From Pachyseris speciosa (lineage: Eukaryota > Cnidaria > Anthozoa > Scleractinia > Pachyseridae), in NCBI GenBank assembly GCA_016490735.1, contig JAEMWC010000273.1, forward strand, positions 168,501-232,500: a stretch of 64,000 nt of DNA. The letters are read 5' to 3'. Below are positions 47,101 to 58,000 of the stretch, piece by piece; position 1 is the stretch's first letter, and each line of letters begins with the position of its first letter. The position numbers and the translations under genes are program-made. A model generated the notes under the pieces. It worked only from the letters and a program-made list of their open reading frames with translations, did no database searches and was not told the origin of the DNA.

Positions 47101-48283
47101 AATTCTGCAAAATACAACCAGAGATATCGAATACTTTTCAAAGCTCGCCGGCATGCCGTGAAATTTCAAAGAGCTTTCTGTCTTGCCAGCGCGCACAGAG
47201 GGCAAACTTTTCCCTGTCAAAAATTAAATGAATGTTAACGGCGCATCGTAAAAACTTCGATTAAACACTTTTTCTGTAAATTTGGACTATTTCAGCGTTT
47301 GAATCATTGAATTGTGCCAAATAGAACCAGAGATATCGAAATAATTTTCAAGCTCGCCAACAATTGCCGTGAAGTGTCTTTTTTATCGTCTCGTCGGCCG
47401 GTTCCATCACTTTGGTAGCGACCTTTCCAGCTGTACGTGGGAACCGGCTTCTTACGAGTAATATATTCCATACTGAACGCTTCAGTGATTCTCGAGAGAA
47501 ACGAGAACCTTCTCGCGAGAAACGAGACTTGCCTCGCAGGACACAAGAACTGTCTCGCGAGAAATGAGACAAGAGGTGGTAACTTACATTTGAGCGGTAC
47601 TGTACGTAGCTGACAACATCTTTGGACCTTCCTTTACAAATATTTGATACCTTGCTTAATATACAATGTTCAATAATAAAATGAAAGAGTCTGTGAGATA
47701 ACTCATTGATGTATTTTTCAAGAAGAGAAAGTTGATTTTCAAACATGGGTGTTAAGGAAGACATAAACATGCAAATTTTACAGTCAATAAGAAAGATATG
47801 CTGAGTTCTAAAGGTGATTGTTACTTTTAGGATAAGGGAGGGTGGCCTGTGGTATGTACATTAAATCTGGTATTCGATTAACCAGTGTGTGGTATTTTGT
47901 GCCTAAACATCTATTATCTCCAGGAGGAAAAGAGAGTTGCTTATAAAATGAGTCCTCATGCTTGGTAGCAAACTAGACAACAATATCAAATATAGTCATC
48001 TCAATAAAGCTGTAACATCTACTGACTGCTTAGAATTACTTGGGGTATTTATAGATAGGCACCTTTGTTTTGATGAGCACATAAGTATAATCTATAAGAA
48101 GAGCAGTCAGCGCGTAGGAATCCTGATGCAGGTCAGAAACTTAATCATGGTTCGTACTCTTTTAAGCTTTTCAAATTCCATGAATTTCCATGACCTTTTC
48201 TAGTTTTTATATTTATTTTTAAGTTTAGCTCTCAAGGTAGGAAATTTTTAAATGTTTATCCTGTTTGACAGAAACCCATCTTT

Positions 48284-48319
<36 letters not shown>

Positions 48320-51300
48320 TTTATTTTAAGAGGGTAGCACTTAACAGTTTAAATACAACTGATGACCCTGTGGCCCTCTATAAAGTAATCTAATCAGTAC
48401 ATAAAATTATCATAAATGAAAGTAATAATAATTTGATGTATATAAATTAAAGACATTAAAAAAAATACATAATTATATATATCATACTAAAAATTCTTAA
48501 TTATAAAAACATGCTAGAATTTTAATTTCCATATTATAAAAATTTCATATTACTATTTGTTTACTAAGTAAATTAAGTAAAATATTTTATTTTATCCTTG
48601 CTTTGGCAACTGCAAATGGTTAATCTACCATTTATAATTATAATTTTCCATGACTTTCCATGACTGACTACAAAATTCCATGACTTTCAAGGCCTGGAAA
48701 ATGAAATTCTTCAATTCCAAAACTTTCCTGGTTTTCCATGACCTGTACAAACCCTTTTAATACCCAATGGCACTAAGCTACAACTATTTAAAGCTGCTAT
48801 TCTTCCCTGAGGCCCTGCCAGGGGGTGTCCCATGTCACTTGTCTGAATTTTAAAATCTCCCATGTCAGTGTTTAAATCGCTAATTCTTGGCCTTGATTTC
48901 ACTGTCAGAATTTTGCCGGGATGATGTCGCTTGTCTGGGTTTCATTTTAAGTGCTGTCGCTACTTTTTGGGCCATGTCGCTTGTCGGAATTTCCTCTTCC
49001 CTATTTAACTTATTCGCACCTTGTTTGGCACTTCTGTTGACGCAGTGCTAGTGACAGTAGAAAATTAGAGTGTGTACAAGAAAGGGCACTCAGAGCTATT
49101 TACTGCAACAGATCATCAAGTTATGATAAATTACTGAATATGGCTAATCTGTGCACCCTGCATAACAGACGGTTACAGGATATGGCTGTTCTTATGTACA
49201 AGACAAGAAACAACATTTGTCCGAAATATATTGAAGACCTTTTCGAAATGACAGATACTAAATTAATATTCACTGAGAAACAAGGAGTTCGCCATGCCTA
49301 GATTTAATACAACTACACATGGCAAGCATTCCATCAGATACATTGGCCCAAAGTTATGGAGTCTAATACCTAGAAATATAAGAGACCTTCCTGCATTATC
49401 TATACTTAGGCAGCGTATTAGAAAACTTAATTTAAATTGTTTACTGGCCGATGCTCATTGTTCTGATTGCATTAATTTTTATGTCATACATAATAGACAC
49501 TTTTATTAGTATTTGCATTTGTAAATAGTTCTAAGCCACACTCAGCAGTCATGCACATGTAAATAATCTCATCAACTTCATACTCGTTTTATCAATTGTA
49601 AATAGTTTTATCAATTTTAATTTTTAATTGGTATTAATAATGACTGCTTACATTAATTTATTCATAGTGGTTCCAATTAGTGGTTTTTTAATGCTATTTC
49701 AGTTTGACACTTAAATAAAGGTATTCATTCAATCAGCCAACAGTGAACAGTGCTCACCACAACATTGACTTCAGGATGGCCCAGCAAGTTCACCAATGAC
49801 GGAAGAATTCCTGAATCAATAACAAGCTGAAACAACAAACTTTATTCCTCAGGTTCTTGCATGTAATAAAATTATAGAGTATGCTCTCAATATAAACAAA
49901 CTCCTGCAGCATAATAAGACATTCAACTTAAGAAATGCAGCTACTGATGCATAACAGCCTTCAATTAACTAAGGTTAACGTGTACCTTCAAGGGTGTCTC
50001 TAATATAATTATTGTTGTAGTGGCTCCCGATTACAGCCCAGATACCTATGTAAGCCTTATATCAAATTAAAGCTAATAGAACTAGCTATTCGAATATGTG
50101 TAGGGCTTTCCCTTTATTCAATTGTGTTCAAAAGTTACAAAGCATTTTCTTATTCAGTACAAAAAAATACAGAGCAACCACATAGAAATGAAATGAATTA
50201 TCTAATTCCCCACAATTTTTTGTTGAAGATAAGTTAATCTAGTGTCTGTCCCAGTTTGATCGAAATCAAACAAATTGCCCTTGAGTTGTAACTTCTTAAG
50301 ACAAATAAAAAATTAATAAACTTTGCAAAATCAGCGCTTGAAAAAAATCTTCACTACACAAACACCACCCCGAAACACCTCTCACAACAATCGGCCAATC
50401 AATCTGACTGTGCTATTAAACTTTTCTTCTGGTGACTTACTGTGGAAATCTTCCACGTAATTTTATCGCCACACAAACACTTGTGCTCTAAGCAGTTCTC
50501 TAGTTTATCATTTTGTCGCATATTCTCTGGCTTTGACTAAGTTTACTTGATCCATCATCATAGCCAAAAAACTAAAAAACGCTCAACCTTCACAACGAAA
50601 AGCAACTTTTTTGCATCCAATATTTCCCGTGCAAATCACCCTGGTTGGCTGCAGTTGCATTAACATACTGTCAACGTTTACGTTCTGCAACTATTCATTG
50701 AACGTACGCGGTAAACGTTAACTTTGCATAAGATGAAAATCTTTGTACTACATTCATTTTATGGTTATTACCAAGAATGTGTGCAAGTTTAAGCAACATA
50801 GGTACAACCCTGTGTTTAATCACAAATACAAGGGACTATAGTGTAGAATGTAAGCGAGGAGGTCAGGTAAACTTGGTTTTTAATTATTTCAAACTTAGTG
50901 TTCATGGATGTACTGTCATTTAAACCAGACTGAGTAAACTAACCTGTATTCTATCATTTGTTCCATCAGTCAAGTATGATAAACCCCAACAAGTATCAGA
51001 AAGAACCTGTCAATAATAAACAGGATAATGTGTTAAATCATTGTTCCTACTGTAGCTCATGAATTCTGCCTTGACTGAAGAAAAGAACATGCCTTGAAAA
51101 GCTGATTCATAATGATGATGCAATCTGTGGCAGTACAGACAGCTAACTTTGAGTTTACTGTAGAAACAATTTGCCATGAAAATTATGCCAATTTGAAATA
51201 ATACATAAACCCCACACATGTAACTGTTCATGTTCAGTACTAATTTTATTACACTAGTTCAGATCTACATTAAAACAACTGCATTTAACAAAAGGTAAAT

Positions 51301-54300
51301 CATCATGTACAAAAAAGTTATGATTATATTATTTTAATTCCCTGCAGTTGCAAGATGGAGGTCCAAAACAGTGTATTATCCTTGATGTCTCACTGTCAAG
51401 TATGGATTTTCTGCTTTTTCGCTTGTTTCAGCGATGAAAGGGTAGCTGTCTCTTATAAGTGGGCAGACTTACCGGATCTAACTATACCCCCACAGCATCA
51501 CTTTCCATTTCCATTAATTCTATATTTAGGATTGCTAAATCCAGGGGCGACTTACTTCCTTATCTTGATGATTGATCAAAACTGTTAGATAAGGTAGGAT
51601 CTGAAACAAAAATAGTATTCATTCATATTAGAACACCTTTTATTGTTAAATAAAGAAAATCAAAGGACAGGTATGTAGATGGCATAATTATTTCAAACCT
51701 GTACGACAGCTTCTTTGTCAGGAGGTGGATTCTTGTTACGACAAAGGTTAGACAGTGTCCATGTCACATTGCGAAGAAACTGAACCTGAAGCATGCAAAT
51801 ATGTTTGGTTCAAACACATAACTTGAATGTGTAGTTCCAAAATATGTCAATACCCTCCACCCCTGCAGAAGGTCACTGAAAATTCTCTTCTAGGGGAACA
51901 TTGTTGAAAAGATAGGCCTCTGGCCTATGCTTCAGCAATTTTATTACATTAGCCTGGTCTTGGTTTCTACTGTCAAGTATCAGCCAATAGCTACAACCAG
52001 ATCACTGTCTAGTTGTTGATAAATACAGACAGTAGTAAAGCCAGTCAGATCCAGCCCTGTCAAAATGTTTTATAACCGTAGGCAGCATAGCAGAGGTAGT
52101 AGGCAGTATATGCCAGGTCCCCTTATTTATCTTGGCTGCTAGAGGGCTCCTAACAAAGTCCAGTATGGAGTATTAAAACAGCAAGTAACTGACTGAATGC
52201 AGTAAAATTGCCAGCTGCCAGTAGATTTTGTCAGGGCTGCAGATCAGTATAAAAGTAACAAAACATTTATTTGTCTAGTTGATTTACAGCTCCACAGAAA
52301 CATGGTAAGCTTTATTTATTACTTCTCACCACTTTCTTTATTTTCTATTACTCAATCATAAGAATCTGTTCTGGAGATATATTGACAGAATAACCTTGAC
52401 AGAACTCAACACTCCATGACTTGATATAAGCATGGAGGGGAACTTTGTTGAATGTATTGACTAATGGCATGTACTTACATTCATGCCTGACTGTATCAAT
52501 CCAAGTAAAGGATCTAAAGCTCTACAGGCTATCACAAAATTTCTCAGCATTGGACCATCACCTACGGCAATGACAAAGGATGTTCAGGACTGAGTGAATA
52601 ACAAATAATTTTCCTAATGCATCTCCATCAAGTAGTTTCTATGATGCTTTCATATTGAACCATGAACTGACAATTGAGATAATGGAATTGAACGATGAAC
52701 TCTCATTCCAAGAATGGATTTAGTGCATGATTGCTTGAATTAAGGCAGAATGTCAAGCACTTGATTAATCAGCATTTAAGATTTGTTCTTCCAATTTTAT
52801 AATGACACACATGTCTCATGAAAGATACCTGCAATATTCCCTAATGCCCAGACTGCTTGTTCACAAACTTGAGCATGTGGCGAACTCAACAGGTTAACAA
52901 ACTTTGGCACAGCACCTTGAAAAAAGAAAGGCAGATGAAGAACAAACTTTGCCTAGGAAAAACTCAACAATAATAATGAAGGGAATCCCACTGAAAAGGA
53001 TATAATAAATTTATTACTACAATAAGACAGATGAAAAAAAAAAAAACAAAACAAAGAGAGAGAGAGCTAAGTCACCAAGAATGGTACTTTTCAAATTTCA
53101 AGTTCAGCAGGTTAGGAAAATTTATGATTAAAAAACATTTCAGTCTCTCGACCTTCGTCAGTTACAAACAGAATGTTAAAACCCTACGACTTAAATACAG
53201 TTTTACAACAGTGGTTACAAATTACATACAAGTTACGTAACTCAGACAATGATAGTGGTAACAAAAATAAAACGAAAAACAATAGGTGTACAAAAAGTAT
53301 GAAACAACTACGGTAAATTAACAGAATGCGGAATAACAACAATAATAGAACTAGTGATAAATGTTATGTAATTGTCGCAGCGCAACAGGTTCCCCATCTA
53401 GGGCCTCTAAATCATCATACCTGTCAGTATCATAACAAAATCCCTAAAGAGGGCCTTTAAACAATAAGTAATAATTTCCCAACAAAGAGCCTTTGAATGA
53501 CCTGGCTAGCACAAAAATAACAGAATCCCCAAAAGAGGGCCCCTGAGCGCTGAAACAACTACAAGTGCTAAATATTACTATTAATGAGTCGGTACACATT
53601 GACTTGTTAAAATATATAAAATAAATACACTGCCAATACGCACCTTAAGAAAATTGCAACATATTGTCCAAACTCTGCTGAAATTAAGTATAATGGGATG
53701 CGGTTTTTTGAATGAAATTCTTGTCTTTTATTAAGTCCATAAGGTGAAAGGGAAAACAACTGCGCACTCCAGTATGCTTCTTTTGTAATTAATAGCTGTT
53801 CAGTGTTTTCGGACGTGTTAGTCCGATAGCACATGCGGAGTTCGGTTGAAGTGTGTGGCGACCTCGCAAGTCTTCTTATTGGTTCTCATGGACGATTTGT
53901 GATTTCTAAATCTAACTTTAAATTCTGTGGTGGTCGAGCCAACATACTGGAGATTGTATTTCTTACAATGAACCAAATAAATCACATTTGAGGAATTACA
54001 CGAAAGTTTCTGCCGAACAAAATAGGTTTTACCAGTTTGTGCGCTAGAAAAAAGTTTGAGAGTTGACAAAGAAGTTCTTGCAAAGATCGCATCTAGATTT
54101 ATCACATGTGAAACAGCCGGCTGTGGATGCTGTACTTGATTGAAGCGAGCTCTTACTGCACTTAGAAGGTGCCAAAATTTCTTTGAGGTTCTTAGGTCTG
54201 CAAAAAGATGAAATAATAGTATTGGCAGTGTATTTATTTTTATATATTTTAACAAGTCAGTGTGTACCGACTCATTAATAGTAATATTTAGCACTTGTAG

Positions 54301-55001
54301 TTGTTTCAGCGCTCAGGGGCCCTCTTTTGGGGATTCTGTTATTTTTGTGCTAGCCAGGTCATTCAAAGGCTCTTTGTTGGGAAATTATTACTTATTGTTT
54401 AAAGGCCCTCTTTAGGGATTTTGTTATGATACTGACAGGTATGATGATTCAGAGGCCCTAGATGGGGAACCTGTTGCGCTGCGACAATTACATAACATTT
54501 ATCACTAGTTCTATTATTGTTGTTATTCCGCATTCTGTTAATTTACCGTAGTTGTTTCATACTTTTTGTACACCTGTTTCTCGTTTTATTTTTGTTACCA
54601 CTATCATTGTCTGAGTTACGTAACTTGTATGTAATTTGTAACCACTGTTGTAAAACTGTATTTAAATTGTAGGTTTTTAACATTCTGTTTGTAACTGACG
54701 AAGGTCGAGAGACCGAAACGTTTTTTAATCATAAATTTTTAAATTTTTATCTTTTTTGAACCAAAAGTTGTCCATTTTCAGTCTTTTTAACTGTTTTTTA
54801 TCATTCGCCAAATAAGGACTGTGAATCATCAGTGATCCTTTTGGTTCTGCATCTTTCGTTGGCCCAGGAAGCACCTTCAACCGTCTGTCTATATCTATAT
54901 CTATATATATATATATATATATATATCTATATCTATATATATCTATATATATATCTATATATATATATATCTATATATATATATATATATATATATCTAT
55001 A

Positions 55002-55036
<35 letters not shown>

Positions 55037-58000
55037 TCGAGCAACCACGCAAAATGCCAAGCCTTGGTGGTCGCTTATGGGGGTGGTCGATTACGAGAGC
55101 TTAGACCATATTGGACAAAATTTGCCTCATTAGCATATTGCAGAGACTTACCCCATGCACCAATGCCCATCTAAACCCATGTTCAGTAATAACGTTTAGT
55201 ACATGTAGCCACAAAAATATTTACAATTTATAAGCTTGCTTTCTAAAAGTATTTTTTCAGAATTTATCATGGGTCACTTCTGATAAACTACCTAAAAAGG
55301 CAAACGGAACAAGTCTCACAATAGTTACAAATTGAATCTTTAACCCATTGACTACCGCAGGTTTTTACATTTTCGGAGTGATTTTCCACCTATAAACGAT
55401 GAATAGCAATTCGTGACTCTTTATTTGAACTACCAGGGAAAAGTGGTGCTGTCCTAGGGCAAGGTTTCTGAAAACGTCATTTTGACGTAGCTATTTTTTA
55501 TCCGTGAAGCGACAACAATGGCCCAAGTTCGGTTTGCTTGCGATTTCTGCTAAATTTACGGCCATTTTTCATCTTTAGCGGCTGCCTGATGAGCATCATT
55601 AAGCGTGACGGTAGCTAAGAGTCCACTTTCTCAAAGAATCGAGCAAGGTGATGTACTTTGTTGTTGAATTTGGCTCGAACACTTAGTACCTTTGGGACTC
55701 GACTATTGATGAATTTCTTGACCTACCGCCACATATTTTGGAATTTCTGTGTACTGAAGATGACCACGAGCAGGAAATTTTGGCGGTAGGTCGGAGTGGC
55801 TGTAGACTTAGTTTATATGTGAAAGAATTGGGGGAAGGAACGGGCGCTGTCAAAAATTCTCGTTAGTTCCCAGCATGCAATGCGCTCAAGATGTTGAAAA
55901 TGTCGGGAAGGCCCAAATGCACTGGAACAAAAGGCTGTATCTACGCTCGGGAGAAGAATATCAACAAAAAAGTCATTTCTAAGCTAGAAAAAGGACTGAA
56001 TTTCGTTATGATGGTTGAATTTTGGTTTTTTGACGATGATTTCCCTAAAAAACATGAAGGCAAAAAGGGGCATTTTTGTTGTTTCTCTTTGACGTTAAAA
56101 ACGGCCAGTTTCGTTCTTGTCCAAACTCAAAAGGCCATATTTGGTAAAAATCGCTGCATTTCTTGCATTTATTGGATATCCAAATTTAAAGGGCATTCCA
56201 TTTCGTGCTCACAACTAACAGTTAAGGCAATATTCGTGCGATTGAGAGAGTTGCAATGTTTTGAAGCATGGGAGTTTTTTACGGCCGGTTTTGGCCGGCA
56301 CAGGTGCCAATGGGTTAATGTTGTCTGAGGGGGCACTGAACATGAATTAATAAGGATTGGATTGCTAGCTTTAAATTTAACAGCCCTTTTATAATACTGG
56401 TGATTTGCATGTTAACAAGTGAAAAAACACTGGACCTCTCAGAAGATCACTAGACCCAGTGAGAATCAAAGCTCAATACACTTGACTTTCTTAGCGACTG
56501 TGAGTGTCACTTTACATTGTGTTTTGGCTTTACAATTAAACAAGAACAATGTACGTATGAACAAGCAACATTTACAAAACCAATACTGCTTTAAAACTGA
56601 AACTGTAGTTCTGTTAAACTGTTGACTGTTCTTGACAGAGCAGGAAATCAGTTCTAATTTTATGTAATTATAAGACATTCAAGGTCATCTGTTTTAAGAC
56701 TGATAGAGTACAGTGTATGTTAAATTTTATTTGACATGTGAAAAATTAATTTCGAGAACAAATCGGGTACTTCCCATTAAGAAATTACAACCTCTTGTGC
56801 TACCCATGCATGCAACAATGTTACAACACCTTATTATCCAATTTCCGCTCTATTGGCTGTCAAGTGGTCGCTTACAGGAGGTTAAAAACGAAAGCAAATT
56901 TCAAACTTTTAGCAACACCTTATTATCCAATTTCCGCTCTATTGGTTGTCAAGCGGTCGCTTACAGGAGGTTAAAAATGAAAGCAAATTTCAAACTTTTA
57001 GCTCTAAAAAGTGGTAGCGGTCACTTATGAGAAATGATTGCTTACAAGAGGTTCCAAATATATAGTGATTTGTCTTGGGAAACTTTTGGTATTTTGGAAA
57101 ACTGGTCACTGAGGAGAGATACTAGCTTACGAGATCAGGTAGAGGTGGTCGCAACCGGAAGTTTGACTGTATCTACAAGGCCAAAATTATTAATCAGATA
57201 CAAATGAATGTACATGTATTATGACTCTAGTTTTATAATCCATACTTCAATAGGCTAGTTTCGAATTGTGGGAGAACAAAAGAACAGAGTCAAGGTTCAG
57301 GGGAATAATTTGCATTTTCTTTTGTCAAAAACAAAGGAAAATGCAAATTATTCCCTCAACCTCGACTCTGTTCTTTGTTCTCCCACAATTCGAAACTAGC
57401 CTATTCACATTATCACCATACCTGCATCCACAACAACCTTTGTTTCATCTGATGAGCCTGATGCAATATTTGTCAATACCCAGGCAGCCTCAAACTGAAT
57501 GGAAGGACTACAGAGTAACAATAAATCAGCATCAGAATATGGGGGCTCAACAGCATTCCACAACACTTGTCATCATCAGTACTATATATTATAATGTCAA
57601 AAGCACTCACTTGTCATACCGCTCTAACATGACAACAAAGATTGGAACTAGTCTAGAGCTGAAGAAAAAATAGATTAGAGGATGATGGTCACATACTGTA
57701 ACATTACACAATGTTCCCATGTAAAACAGTACATGTACCATCACTAACATACCATAAGAAGAATCATTAGAAGTAAACCAAAAGACATCACAGTTTGCAT
57801 ACTGTTACAACAGTCTCAATTTCAGACCATAGAAAGTTATGTACAGGAAAATTTTCTACAAAATGAGTTACTGCAGAGTGGGGCAAAAACTTCATTACAG
57901 TGTACCTTAAAGACGGCTGACACTGGTTTCCAGTACTAATTCTGGCATATATTCTCTGATAGATCTATAGATACTATCACTTTTTAACAATTGATATCAC

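Larger units (their letters stand above)
44136..47602. mobile_element. 3.5-kb pogo-like element made mainly of satellite arrays
   Basis: The ends CAGTACCACTCAAATGTAAG and the mirror of CAGTACCGCTCAAATGTAAG are inverted repeats of about 28 bp, with TA on both sides (44134-44135, 47603-47604). Inside each end lies a short tandem array of CGAGACTCGT/CGCGAGAAA units (44161-44265 and about 47490-47570, in opposite orientation). The rest is a 116-bp satellite and a 220-bp satellite. No transposase, so it depended on one elsewhere. Confidence 0.7.
53110..54745 (-). mobile_element. 5'-truncated Penelope-like element with inverted terminal repeats
   Basis: Two arms of about 530 bp (53110-53638 and 54212-54745) are reverse complements, for example GGTTCCCCATCTAGGGCCTC against GAGGCCCTAGATGGGGAACC. 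Between them is a single coding remnant, the GIY-YIG endonuclease on the minus strand. The reverse transcriptase is missing. Inverted or direct long terminal repeats (pLTRs), frequent 5' truncation and a C-terminal GIY-YIG nuclease are the defining marks of Penelope-like elements. It lies in importin intron 8, between exons 8 and 9. Confidence 0.85.
55034..57169. mobile_element. 2.1-kb pogo-like element
   Basis: The left end CAGTCGAGCAACCAC and the right end, mirror of CAGTCAAACTTCCGG, are short and imperfect; TA lies on both sides (55032-55033, 57170-57171). The left TA is part of a microsatellite and so is weak evidence. Inside are GGTCGCTTA phrases characteristic of such elements (55065, 56865, 56955). 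It carries a nested piggyBac-like element and an 89-bp tandem duplication, and no transposase. Confidence 0.5.

Noticed and set aside
51030..51130. Candidate importin exon around 51080-51130 ([11 protein letters not shown] reading)
   Set aside because: It runs into a stop in the required phase. The stretch at 51556-51600 fits the phase, the splice sites and the family motif.
54832..55104. Frame of Tyr-Ile repeats
   Set aside because: Arises from the TATA/TATC microsatellite.
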